NCBI GenBank assembly: GCA_020024285.1
Contig: JAHHTZ010000005.1
Location: 71,412-135,411, forward strand
Length of the DNA stretch: 64,000 nt
DNA from: Oscillospiraceae bacterium
Lineage (GTDB): Bacteria; Bacillota; Clostridia; Oscillospirales; Ruminococcaceae
Reading direction: 5' to 3'
Of the stretch, positions 39,039 through 47,543 are shown piece after piece. A program made the position numbers and the translations under genes. The notes below the pieces were generated by a model. The model was given only the letters and a program-made list of their open reading frames with translations. It was not told the origin of the DNA and searched no databases. Numbering within the stretch: the stretch's first letter is position 1; each line of letters opens with the position of its first letter.

Positions 39039-40754
39039 ATGGCAAAGAAGATCAGCAGCCTTCCAGTAGGTGCGAAAGTCAGAGACGTGAAGACCAAATA
39101 TTATGGCGTCCCCATCGGATGGCAGATCGGAGACAAGAACCACCGTGGGTATCCAGCTAATAGCACCACACTGGTATCTGAAAATATTCTGAAAATCTGT
39201 TGCTTCGACGCCAGTGAGCGCGGCGGCAACTCTGACCGTGTGAACTACGGCAATAACCGGTACGCCCTATGCAACCTGCGGCAATGGCTTAATAAGGCTG
39301 GTGCTGGCTGGTATACTGCCCAGCACGACAATGATAACCCCCCATCCAACGCCAATGTCTGGAGTAATTACAACGAGTACGATTCTCAGGCAGGCTTCCT
39401 CACAGGTTTCGGCCCGGAGATGCGGGCTGCTCTTATGACGACCACCTTGGTCGTTGCAAAATCCAGCACAGACGGCGGCGGTAGCGAGACCGTACAGGAC
39501 AAGGTGTTCCTCCTGTCTATGGCAGAGGTAGGCCTTGGAGCAGAAAATGGGATCTCTGAGGGTTCGGTGCTGGCCTTGTTCAACTCCAACAGCAGCAGAG
39601 AGCGCAAGCCTACAGCCCAGGCAGTTTCCCACAGTAAATACACCCATACCAATCTAAGGCCTTCGCGGTCATGGTACTACTGTCTGCGCTCTCCATGTTC
39701 CTCATTGTCGGACTACGTGTACTTCGTGGATTCAGACGGGAGTCGCGGTGGCGAATTTGCGTACAACTCCCGCTACGGCATCCTCCCAGCCATCAATCTT
39801 CCCTTGGATACCCTGGTATCTGATTCTCCGGACAGCCAGGGCTACTACACGATCATCTGGAATAACGCCCCCACCACGCCCCCCTCCATCACCGTTCCAA
39901 CAACGGTGCGCGGAGGAGAACGATTGACCGTCAGCTGGGAGTCATCGAGTGATCCGGACAACAACTTGTCTGGCTATATTTTGGAACGTCAGTACAATAA
40001 TGGTGTATGGACGAGACTCTATAAGGGCATCGACCGCAGCTATACTGACACCATCACAAAGGGCTGGCAAAGTGTTGCATACCGTGTCAAAGCATATGAC
40101 AGCGCCGATGCACAGTCGGAGTACCGCACAAGCCAGACCCGAACCGTCATCAACAACACACCGCCGACCATCAGCGGGAGCGATGCAAATCTTGGAACAA
40201 AAACAGGGGCATTCGCACAAAGCTACACCGTCACAGATTCGGACAGCGGACAGACCCTCACTGTCGTTGAGAAGATCGACGAGACACAAAAACGAAGCTA
40301 CACGGCGACGAGCGGACAGAGTTACTCCTTCAACGTAACAGCAGAGGAATGGCTGGGGCTGCGCAACGGCTCCCATACACTCACCATCACCGCATCCGAC
40401 AACTACGGCGGCACAGCGACCCGAACCTACACATTTGCAAAGAGCCAGACGGAGATCGAATTAACGCTCGCAAAACCGCTTGCAGCCGATGGTATGATCG
40501 AGAAGGCAATTATGAATGTGACAAGGCAGATCCCAGCCAAGGCACTGTTCACCGTTGAAGTCTGCAACAACGGCAACGATGCATCCCCGACCTGGGAGGA
40601 TGTGACGCAGGCAGTGGTGAGCGGGAATAAATTCTTTCTCACAAACAAAACGAAAACAGCAAGCGATTGGGGATTCAACTTCCGGATCAAGGTGAACCGA
40701 AACGGTGCGGTTGGGGATTGCTATATTGCATCGGCAGGGGGGAATTTTGAATAA
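39039..40754 (+). CDS. DUF6273/Ig-like domain receptor-binding protein
   Basis: The 571-residue protein has two different halves. The first 270 residues are a DUF6273-type domain (KICCFDASERGGNSDRVNYG, LRQWLNKAG, WYYCLRSPCSS and SRYGILPAINL), related in pattern to C-type-lectin folds. The second half has fibronectin/Ig-type repeats (TVPTTVRGGERLTVSWESSS and VTDSDSGQTLTV). Base and codon use of the first half (many CTG, TGC, GGC) differ from neighbouring phage genes. It probably binds the host surface. Confidence 0.7.
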   Translation: MAKKISSLPVGAKVRDVKTKYYGVPIGWQIGDKNHRGYPANSTTLVSENILKICCFDASERGGNSDRVNYGNNRYALCNLRQWLNKAGAGWYTAQHDNDNPPSNANVWSNYNEYDSQAGFLTGFGPEMRAALMTTTLVVAKSSTDGGGSETVQDKVFLLSMAEVGLGAENGISEGSVLALFNSNSSRERKPTAQAVSHSKYTHTNLRPSRSWYYCLRSPCSSLSDYVYFVDSDGSRGGEFAYNSRYGILPAINLPLDTLVSDSPDSQGYYTIIWNNAPTTPPSITVPTTVRGGERLTVSWESSSDPDNNLSGYILERQYNNGVWTRLYKGIDRSYTDTITKGWQSVAYRVKAYDSADAQSEYRTSQTRTVINNTPPTISGSDANLGTKTGAFAQSYTVTDSDSGQTLTVVEKIDETQKRSYTATSGQSYSFNVTAEEWLGLRNGSHTLTITASDNYGGTATRTYTFAKSQTEIELTLAKPLAADGMIEKAIMNVTRQIPAKALFTVEVCNNGNDASPTWEDVTQAVVSGNKFFLTNKTKTASDWGFNFRIKVNRNGAVGDCYIASAGGNFE

Positions 40755-40915
40755 TGAGCGTACATCATAAGCAGACAAGCATCAAAAACAAGCCCAAAAC
40801 GGTGCAGGAGCTGACCGAAGAAAACAAACAGCTCAATGAGCAGGTCCTTTCCCTGACGGAGGCGCTTTTGAACCTTCAGTTTGAAAACGACATGGGAAAT
40901 CTCAAAAATTTATAA
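40754..40915 (+). CDS. Small coiled-coil tail-associated protein, 53 residues
   Basis: The start overlaps the fibre gene stop (TAATG). The product is a basic N-terminus followed by a heptad-like helix (LTEENKQLNEQVLSLTEALLNL), so it is a short coiled coil. This short gene behind the fibre is typical of Firmicutes phages and may be a fibre chaperone. Confidence 0.6.
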   Translation: MSVHHKQTSIKNKPKTVQELTEENKQLNEQVLSLTEALLNLQFENDMGNLKNL

Positions 40916-40935
40916 ACAGAACAGGAGCATGACTT

Positions 40936-41088
40936 ATGAAATCTTTTACTTACAATCTTTGCAAACTTCTCATTGACAACGGCAGAACCGAGGAACTGCA
41001 GCAGAAGCTCGACGTATTTTTCGCGAACGACAGATTAACGATGGAGGAATACACTGAACTTTGCGCCATGCTGACCCCGAAGGAATAG
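40936..41088 (+). CDS. Small phage protein, 50 residues (XkdX-region type)
   Basis: The frame begins 20 bases after the previous gene, behind ACAGGAGCATGACTT. The product is a helical peptide (FTYNLCKLLIDNGRTEELQQK, then LTMEEYTELCAML). Short conserved peptides of this type lie between fibre and holin genes in many Firmicutes phages. Function unknown. Confidence 0.55.
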   Translation: MKSFTYNLCKLLIDNGRTEELQQKLDVFFANDRLTMEEYTELCAMLTPKE

Positions 41089-41102
41089 GATGGGAAAACA
41101 AA

Positions 41103-41138
41103 GTCCCCGATGCGCTGCGCATTGGGGACGAATTTTTT
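41103..41138 (+). terminator. Terminator at the end of the tail genes
   Basis: GTCCCCGATGCG / CGCATTGGGGAC with a three-base loop precedes TTTTTT. Confidence 0.88.
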
Positions 41139-41154
41139 ACAGGAGGAAAATGAT

Positions 41155-41583
41155 GTGACGATAACAGAACTTCTGTCCGGTGGAGGGATCATAGGGACTG
41201 CGGCTTTGCTTTTGACGCTGATTCAGATAGCCCCCATCAAGCTGAATCCGTGGACAGCCATCGGAAAGGCGGTCGGTCACGCTGTCAACGGGGATGTGAT
41301 GGAGAAGCTCGAAGAAACAAGGAAGATCCTCGACAATCATATCAAGACGGACGATGCGAGAAATGCAGATCTGCACCGTACAAAGATTTTGCAATTCAAT
41401 AACGAGCTTCTGCGAGACATCCCGCACACGCGGGAGGAATTCATCGAGGTACTGAGTGAGATCGATTTCTACGAAAAATACTGTAAAAACAATCCGGACT
41501 ATAAAAACAATCGCGCAACACACGCCGTTGCAAACATCAAGCGCGTATACGACGATCGAATGATGAAACGCGATTTCTTATGA
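41155..41583 (+). CDS. Phage membrane-associated protein near the lysis genes
   Basis: The 142-residue product has an N-terminal hydrophobic segment (about residues 7-24: SGGGIIGTAALLLTLIQIAPI) followed by a soluble helical domain (MEKLEETRKILDNHIKTDD, then FIEVLSEIDFYEKYC). The GTG at 41155 is eight bases after AGGAGG. Homologues appear next to lysis genes of gut phages; it may be a holin accessory, but the role is unknown. Confidence 0.55.
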   Translation: MTITELLSGGGIIGTAALLLTLIQIAPIKLNPWTAIGKAVGHAVNGDVMEKLEETRKILDNHIKTDDARNADLHRTKILQFNNELLRDIPHTREEFIEVLSEIDFYEKYCKNNPDYKNNRATHAVANIKRVYDDRMMKRDFL

Positions 41584-41597
41584 AAGGCGGTATTGAT

Positions 41598-41942
41598 ATG
41601 AGCTATTTTGTAAGCGGCATCGGCGGAGCAGTGGGCGGGATCGCGGCGGTTTTGCTGCTTTACGGATGCCGCTTCTGCAAAAGCAGAGGGGAAAAGCGTA
41701 GTCGGAGGATTGAGTTTTCAAAAATCGTTCTTTTGGCAGTCCTCACCACCTATTTTGTAGGATTTGCGGTTGGAATTCGGGCGGTTTACCTCGACCCGAT
41801 GCAGCTTTCGGTTTTCCTGACCTATGTTGCCACACCTACAGCAACGGTAATCGGATTCTACAGCTGGAAGGCAAAGGCGGAAAATGTTGTGAAAATCAGG
41901 CAGATGCATCCAGACACGGCGCAGGATGTGGAGAATTTATGA
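41598..41942 (+). CDS. Small multi-pass membrane protein in the lysis cluster
   Basis: The 114-residue product has three hydrophobic segments: a Gly-rich first one (about 5-24), a second near 45-65 and a third near 75-95. This layout suggests a second holin or antiholin. ATG 41598 follows AAAGGCGG; ATG 41580 is an in-frame alternative with no binding site. It overlaps the lysin gene in none of the likely starts. Confidence 0.5.
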   Translation: MSYFVSGIGGAVGGIAAVLLLYGCRFCKSRGEKRSRRIEFSKIVLLAVLTTYFVGFAVGIRAVYLDPMQLSVFLTYVATPTATVIGFYSWKAKAENVVKIRQMHPDTAQDVENL

Positions 41943-41967
41943 TAACAAGGAGAAAGGAGCAGAAAAC

Positions 41968-42966
41968 ATGAAAAGTTCCGAATTTTTAGAGAAATTGCAG
42001 GATATCACAGAGAACTACAAAACGCTGTATGTGATGGGGTGCTTCGGAGCGCCGCTCAACAGCGCGAACAAGGAACGGTACATCAAGCATCATCCATACA
42101 ACACGCAGCCGCAGCGTGCAGCGATGATTCGTGCAGCCAACGGGGAAACCTTTGGCTTTGACTGCGTATGCCTTATCAAGGGGGTTTTGTGGGGCTGGAA
42201 CGGGGATACTTCCAAAAACTTCGGTGGTGCAGGATATGCTGTGAACGGCGTCCCAGATTTGACGGCAAATGGCATGATTGCAGTGTGCCGCGATGTTTCC
42301 ACGGACTTTGGGAGTATCGTACCAGGCGAAGCTCTGTGGTGCGAAGGACACATCGGGATCTACATCGGGGATGGCTTAGCGGTGGAATGTACCCCAAGCT
42401 GGAAGAACTGCGTGCAGATCACTTCCGTCGGAAACATTGGTGTAACACCGGGCTATCCGACCAGAAACTGGACGAAGCATGGCAAACTTCCCTATCTTAT
42501 TTACGGTGATATAGACACAAAACCAGAGGACAACACACAGAACCATCCACAACGCTTCCAGATTGGTGATCGAGTGCGTTTCATCGGGAAGAAGCACTAC
42601 ACAGCATCCAATACATTAACAGGTTCTGAATGCCTGACAGGACTTGCAAAAGTGACTATGATTTCAAAGGGTGCAAAGCATCCATATCATCTTGTCAGAG
42701 AGATCGGCGGAGGGTCCACTGTTTATGGCTGGGTGGATGCAGCAGACGTGACCTCCATTTCGACCGGAGCAGGAAATAGAGTCAAGGTTGGAAGTACCGT
42801 AAAATTGCAACCGGGAACGAAAACATACGGAGGAAAGAACCTTGCCAGATATGTTTTTGAACGTGAGTACACAGTCAAAGAAATAGAAAGGGATCGTGTG
42901 GTTCTTGTCTACAATGGTGTGGTTGTTGCAGCAGTTGCCCTTGCTGATTTGATTTTGATTTCATAG
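41968..42966 (+). CDS. Endolysin, Cys-His peptidase with SH3-like domains
   Basis: The 332-residue lysin has an NlpC/P60-like N-terminal domain: the catalytic Cys lies in FGFDCVCLIKGVLWGW (Cys66 or 68) and the His in EGHIGIYIGDG (His128). After about residue 200 there are two SH3-like cell-wall-binding repeats (FQIGDRVRFIGKKHYTASN and RVKVGSTVKLQPGTKTYG). It cuts peptidoglycan peptides at the end of infection. GAAAGGAGC precedes ATG 41968. Confidence 0.85.
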   Translation: MKSSEFLEKLQDITENYKTLYVMGCFGAPLNSANKERYIKHHPYNTQPQRAAMIRAANGETFGFDCVCLIKGVLWGWNGDTSKNFGGAGYAVNGVPDLTANGMIAVCRDVSTDFGSIVPGEALWCEGHIGIYIGDGLAVECTPSWKNCVQITSVGNIGVTPGYPTRNWTKHGKLPYLIYGDIDTKPEDNTQNHPQRFQIGDRVRFIGKKHYTASNTLTGSECLTGLAKVTMISKGAKHPYHLVREIGGGSTVYGWVDAADVTSISTGAGNRVKVGSTVKLQPGTKTYGGKNLARYVFEREYTVKEIERDRVVLVYNGVVVAAVALADLILIS

Positions 42967-42978
42967 GAGGAATGAAAG

Positions 42979-43329
42979 ATGAGTATTCTTGATTTTTTGC
43001 TTCAAAATTGGGACAGTGTTCTGGTGATTCTGGCGTTTCTGGGATTCGCAGCTGCTTTGGTGAAACGAGGTGAAACAAAGATCCTCAAAAAGATCCTCTT
43101 TAACCTTGTGGTCCAGGCAGAAAAGCAGTTCGGAGGCGGAACAGGCGAGCTCAAATTTGCAGCTGTTGCCGATTGGATCTATCAGAGGATTCCTGCGATC
43201 CTAAAGCTCCTTTTCACGGAGAAGGACATTGCCAATATGATTGAGGCTGCCCTTGAGGAGGCAAAACGAGCCTGGGGCACAAATGAAAATATCAGAACGT
43301 ACATTGAGGTACCGGATAGCGAGAACTGA
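42979..43329 (+). CDS. Phage holin, LLH family
   Basis: The 116-residue protein has one N-terminal transmembrane segment (about 10-30) and the LLH-type pattern KKILFNLVVQAEKQFGGGTGELKFAAV. It forms lesions that release the endolysin. Its place directly behind the lysin and before a terminator closes the lysis cassette. AGGAGGAATGAAAG precedes the ATG. Confidence 0.85.
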   Translation: MSILDFLLQNWDSVLVILAFLGFAAALVKRGETKILKKILFNLVVQAEKQFGGGTGELKFAAVADWIYQRIPAILKLLFTEKDIANMIEAALEEAKRAWGTNENIRTYIEVPDSEN

Positions 43330-43381
43330 ATATAGAGCAGATACAGACGTATGGAATCATTCTGACTGATATACTGAAAGA

Positions 43382-43417
43382 AACCGGGGCTGACCTTTTT
43401 AGGTCAGCCCCGGTTTT
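43382..43417 (+). terminator. Terminator after the lysis cassette
   Basis: AACCGGGGCTGACCT / AGGTCAGCCCCGGTT forms a perfect 15-base stem. Confidence 0.92.
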
Positions 43418-43533
43418 GCGTGTGTAGGGAGTAACAACATATTGCAAATCCCCTTGTTATGTGCTATAATTCCCACACATTTACATATATTGATAAAATA
43501 TGGGATTCAGAAAATGCGAAAGGATGATGATTT

Positions 43534-44547
43534 GTGGAGAAAAACGTAAGGTGTCCAGCTTGTACATCTGATGCACTATACCAGTGTGATGGATATACTG
43601 AATTTTATAAATGTCCTGTATGTGGAAGATTTGAGCTTGCATATCCATCACAGGATTCGAAACTGGATCGGAACCATTTGGCTGCTTATCTGGTGTATCA
43701 TTGTTATAAGAATACCTCAGGGACAGAGAAATATGAAGAGAGGTTCCACACGGTATGTAGCAAGGAATTTTACAGCAAAAGTGACAATACGGGGAAACCG
43801 GTACATATGGATGCAGAGATTATTGAAAGTTGGTATCCTAAAACCTTTGCAGAACGGGTGGATAAAATTCTTCTATATATTGCATCCCATACAGAACATG
43901 TAGGTCAATTATTAACACTGCCTAAGAATCTCTTGCTGAATGTCCTGTTTGTTGATAAACAAAGGATGGATAATGATGTTTGGTCACCAACAAAAAATCA
44001 GTGGGTGGAGAGAGATGAGAAGGAGTATATTCAAGAAGTGAACTACATGCTTGGATTCTTAAGACATCAACACTATATCGATACGAATGAATTTGTAGGA
44101 TCAAACCTTCATTCTATCGTATTGGCTCCGGAAGGCTACGCACGGGTGGATGAATTGCAAAAAAATACTTCGAGTGGACGTAATGTGTTGGTTGCTATGA
44201 GCTTCCATGAAACCCAAAAACGTCGTGAAATGATACGAAAAGGCATTTCTGATGCTGGATACAATGCAGTTTTCATTGACGAAGTTCAGCATAACAATCT
44301 TATTACACCTGAGCTGCTCAAATATATCAAGGACAGCAAATTTGTGGTAGCTGATTTAACAGACGAAAACAATGGTGCATACTTTGAAGAAGGCTATGCG
44401 ATGGGATTAGGAAAAACTGTTATTCAGCTTTGCAGGCATGATGTGAGATTGCATTTCGATATTGCTCAGAAAAATACTATCATGTGGGAAAGAGAAGAGG
44501 ATATTCCAGAACGTTTAACTAAGAGAATTGAAGCAACGATTGATTGA
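43534..44547 (+). CDS. Zinc-ribbon protein with a nucleoside-2-deoxyribosyltransferase/TIR-like C-terminal domain
   Basis: The 337-residue protein begins with four Cys (CPACTSDALYQC and CPVCG), forming a zinc ribbon. Its last 140 residues have the NDT-like pattern VLVAMSFHETQKRREMIRKGI, GYNAVFIDEV, FVVADLTDENNGAYFEEGYAMGLGKTVI, close to nucleotide-hydrolysing domains of immune proteins. The start codon is GTG. It lies in AT-richer cargo after the lysis terminator. A role in phage defence by superinfection exclusion is inferred. Confidence 0.6.
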   Translation: MEKNVRCPACTSDALYQCDGYTEFYKCPVCGRFELAYPSQDSKLDRNHLAAYLVYHCYKNTSGTEKYEERFHTVCSKEFYSKSDNTGKPVHMDAEIIESWYPKTFAERVDKILLYIASHTEHVGQLLTLPKNLLLNVLFVDKQRMDNDVWSPTKNQWVERDEKEYIQEVNYMLGFLRHQHYIDTNEFVGSNLHSIVLAPEGYARVDELQKNTSSGRNVLVAMSFHETQKRREMIRKGISDAGYNAVFIDEVQHNNLITPELLKYIKDSKFVVADLTDENNGAYFEEGYAMGLGKTVIQLCRHDVRLHFDIAQKNTIMWEREEDIPERLTKRIEATID

Positions 44548-44711
44548 TGCGGCGGTTGTGGGATTTAATCTGGATTGAAAAGCAATGATTATATTGAAAA
44601 ATTATTGTAATTTATCATAGGAATAGGTGAGTTTATGAAATTTCATGATTTTCCCATGCAGAATATTATCTGATAATATACAAAACAATCAAAAATGGTC
44701 GAGAAGGAGAT

Positions 44712-44748
44712 AGAAACAGCACCCGTTTTTAGCGGGTGCTGTTTCTTA
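44712..44748. terminator. Bidirectional terminator before the HicB gene
   Basis: AGAAACAGCACCCG / CGGGTGCTGTTTCT with a five-base loop overlaps the end of the leftward gene, so it can stop transcripts from both sides. Confidence 0.85.
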
Positions 44749-45132
44749 GTCCTTGATATCAAGCTGTTGTTTCAGTGCGGATTGCAGGATTCCCGAAAAG
44801 TTGAGGTGCGCTTCCTCCGCTGCTTCGTTGAGCCAGGAAGGGATGGTGAGTGTTTTCTTCACCGATTTGGTGCTGTGGCGGCGCTCATACGCCAGACGGT
44901 CAAACGGTACTGCCATGACGAACTGCCCTTCCTCGCACCGGAGTGCGTTCGGATGGGAGAAGGAAGGAAGCTCCTTCACGTCTTCAAGATAGAGTCCGAT
45001 CGCCTCGCAGACCATTTCTACGGTTTCGTCAAGGGTTTCACCCTGAGAAAAGCATCCGTCAAGATCCGGTACAAATGCAGAGTACCCACTCTCTTCCGGA
45101 GAAAAAACAACAGGAATATAAATCATCTTCAT
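44746..45132 (-). CDS. hicB: HicB-family antitoxin without HicA
   Basis: The 128-residue product has the HicB degenerate RNase H fold: IYIPVVFSPEESGYSAFVPDLDGCFSQGETLDETVEM, followed by an RHH/Arc-like C-terminus (KKTLTIPSWLNEAAEEAHLN). HicB normally neutralises the small toxin HicA. I searched the flanking 300 bases on both strands and found no HicA-like frame, so it is an orphan. It may regulate prophage genes or protect against plasmids with HicA. Confidence 0.82.
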   Translation of the reverse strand: MKMIYIPVVFSPEESGYSAFVPDLDGCFSQGETLDETVEMVCEAIGLYLEDVKELPSFSHPNALRCEEGQFVMAVPFDRLAYERRHSTKSVKKTLTIPSWLNEAAEEAHLNFSGILQSALKQQLDIKD

Positions 45133-45167
45133 GTATGTGCCTCCTTCACCTCATTTCCTGTAATTTT

Positions 45168-45196
45168 ATTATAACATGTATAATACGTATAGTAAA
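45168..45196 (-). promoter_or_regulatory. Promoter for the HicB gene with palindrome
   Basis: On the minus strand TTTACT (45196-45191) and TATAAT (45173-45168) are 17 bases apart. The spacer contains ATACGTATTATACAT, a possible autoregulatory operator. Confidence 0.5.
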
Positions 45197-45267
45197 TTGA
45201 CACTAAAATATTCGAAGAGAAAATATGCCAGCAATACGAAGAAAAACAATAAAGAAGGGATAGCATA

Positions 45268-45309
45268 AGCCCCTCCTCAGCTGGATACGGCTGGGGAGGG
45301 GCTGTTTTT
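45268..45309 (+). terminator. Terminator-like hairpin in the 45133-45480 gap
   Basis: AGCCCCTCCTCAGC / GCTGGGGAGGGGCT is followed by a T-run. Otherwise the 348-base gap has the HicB promoter and a leader for the OLD-like gene, and I see no further gene in it. Confidence 0.8.
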
Positions 45310-45480
45310 GTTTGAGAGAAAAATGAGAATATCTGTTTGCTGATACAGAAAAGTATTCAAAAAGCAATGGTAGATTATGGAAAGGAAATGTGGTAAAATA
45401 AAAGATACATTGGGATTACAATCTGAAAATAATTCAGATACATATATTCAGTGGGATGTGCAAAGAAAGGAAGCATTTGA

Positions 45481-47259
45481 ATGGACAAGACAGACTATAA
45501 ATATCGAATTGATAAGATTTGTTTCAAGCATGATTCATCTTTTGAGCCAAAGAGGATCAATGTATTTATTGGTGCAAACAATTGTGGGAAGACACAGCTT
45601 CTAAAAGATATACTTGCATATATAACAGGAAAAAATGATAATAGAGTCTTTGTAGAAGAGCTGGAGGTGCCTTATCCGCAATCGTGGGATGAGATGCAGC
45701 AGGCTTATGATATGAAAATAGCCACAAGGGATCATGGTGTACAATTTCAGCACATTTCTCCTACATTTGATGAAAATCCAGTGGGATTTGTATATCGAGA
45801 ATACACAGAGCTGGTAGATGTAATTACTCATTATTTGGAAGAAAACAAACAAGAATTTCGTGCCATCACAGGCGCAGGATTGGTAAGTTATTTAAACACT
45901 GATAATAGGCTAAACCTATCGAAGAGTCATAGTGTAGAAGCTAATTTGAACAGTCGTGAAGCTAAAAATGTATTAGAAGCGTTATATCAATCTAACTCCA
46001 ATTCCGTACAAAAAGTTAAAGAATGTATCAAGAAGATCTTAAATATAGATGTATTTTTGAATCCATATAATTTAGGCTTGTTAGAATTTAAGGTAGGGGA
46101 GGACTTTTCATCTGTACCAACCGATCCACAGGAAGCAAACAAGTATCTTGCCAGATTTGAATCCCTTGATTCTCAAGGGGATGGACTAAGGAGTGTATTG
46201 GGAATAATCGGAGCGATGGTGTCCACCCAAAAGCCTATTATTCTGTTAGATGAACCAGAAGCATTCCTACATCCGCCACAGGCTTTGCGATTAGGCGAAA
46301 TTATTTCGGAACTGGTGGATGAGAATCAGCAAATATTCATTGCTACCCATAGTGCTGATTTTTTGAGAGGACTTCTCAGTGCATCTCAGGATTCCGTAAT
46401 TGTACATCTTGATCGCTCTTATTGTAACACACAGACGAATGTTTTGGACCCTGATACGCTTCATAAAATCGTCACAAATCCTCTCCTTTCTTCGTCAAGG
46501 GTTTTAGAGGGAATGTTCTATAAAGGAGTAGTTGCAACAGAGGCAGATGCAGACACTGTATTTTACCAGCGACTATTTCAAAAAATTGGTGGAGCTGACC
46601 AAATCCATTTTGTTCATGCACACAATAAGCAAACACTTAAAAAAGTTGTAGAACCATATCGTAAGTTGGGGATTAGGTTTGCGATGATTGCCGATGCTGA
46701 TGTTATTAGAGATCAGAGTGAATTTGGTGCTATACTCAAAACAATAGTAGATGAGGATTTGAAAAAACAAATATTGGATGATCGTGAGAAGATCATGGAG
46801 CACTTCCAGGGTAAAAATAAGCGTGATATCTTACAGGAACTAAAAGAGAAAACGCAAAAACTTATTGATGAATGTGTGATTTCTGAATCATCTACGGAAG
46901 AAGAATGTGAAAACAAATTAGAAAATTTTAGAAGAAAGTTAAAAAAACTTCGGGAAGGCTCAGATGACCTTTCTGAATTTAAGGAAAAAGGTCGTGCTTC
47001 ACTTCCTTTAGAACTTCAGGAAACTTTCGATTCATTATGGAATATGTGTGCCAATGCTGGACTTTTTATAGTGAAAGTTGGTGAATTGGAATCTTGGTTA
47101 GAAGAATATGGAGTAGAAAGAAAAGATAATAAAGCAACATGGATATCAGCTGCGTTGGATGAAATACCAAAAATCTCATATGATGCAGGTAAAGAAATAT
47201 GGAAGTTTATGGATGAGTTAAAAAATTTCTTAATAGATTCGGATAAAGGATTAAAATAA
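45481..47259 (+). CDS. OLD-family ATPase with TOPRIM nuclease domain
   Basis: The 592-residue protein has a Walker A (GANNCGKT, residues 31-38), an ABC-type signature region, Walker B with PIILLDEPEAFLHPP (about 255-270) and the H-switch IATHSADFL. After about residue 350 it has the TOPRIM elements: VVATEADADTVFYQRL and FAMIADADVI. OLD-type proteins from phages restrict other phages; this layout matches class 2 OLD or GajA-like nucleases. There is no GajB helicase nearby. The ATG follows AGGAAG. Confidence 0.8.
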   Translation: MDKTDYKYRIDKICFKHDSSFEPKRINVFIGANNCGKTQLLKDILAYITGKNDNRVFVEELEVPYPQSWDEMQQAYDMKIATRDHGVQFQHISPTFDENPVGFVYREYTELVDVITHYLEENKQEFRAITGAGLVSYLNTDNRLNLSKSHSVEANLNSREAKNVLEALYQSNSNSVQKVKECIKKILNIDVFLNPYNLGLLEFKVGEDFSSVPTDPQEANKYLARFESLDSQGDGLRSVLGIIGAMVSTQKPIILLDEPEAFLHPPQALRLGEIISELVDENQQIFIATHSADFLRGLLSASQDSVIVHLDRSYCNTQTNVLDPDTLHKIVTNPLLSSSRVLEGMFYKGVVATEADADTVFYQRLFQKIGGADQIHFVHAHNKQTLKKVVEPYRKLGIRFAMIADADVIRDQSEFGAILKTIVDEDLKKQILDDREKIMEHFQGKNKRDILQELKEKTQKLIDECVISESSTEEECENKLENFRRKLKKLREGSDDLSEFKEKGRASLPLELQETFDSLWNMCANAGLFIVKVGELESWLEEYGVERKDNKATWISAALDEIPKISYDAGKEIWKFMDELKNFLIDSDKGLK

Positions 47260-47443
47260 ATCTCCATTTCAACCTCTTTTAACAGCTTGAAGTATCCTTC
47301 AGGACGTTACAGTAATACAGCCCGTTAATATACAGATAAAAATCATTATTTTTCTGGCTTTTTATATCATTTATATTGCGAAAAAATCAAGGATGAACCA
47401 AGAGCCAATTTTATATAGAAATATATTCATAGACAGGATATGA

Positions 47444-47473
47444 TTGAAAAAGAACTGTTTTGTATGGTATTAT
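47444..47473 (+). promoter_or_regulatory. Probable promoter for the ATPase-nuclease pair
   Basis: TTGAAA (47444-47449) and TATTAT (47468-47473) are 18 bases apart in the AT-rich 284-base gap before the ATPase gene. No other feature is seen there. Confidence 0.5.
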
Positions 47474-47543
47474 TATGTATAAAGTATATAGAATCGTACC
47501 CTGTGAAAGATTTTGATTGTGTAACAAATAAAGAGGTTTTTAT

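Noticed and set aside
39039..40754. Diversity-generating retroelement target
   Set aside because: No reverse transcriptase gene or template repeat is present in the window; the lectin-like domain alone is not sufficient.
45377..45604. 75-codon frame overlapping the start of the OLD-like gene
   Set aside because: It is in another frame of the OLD leader, lacks a binding site and shows no domain.
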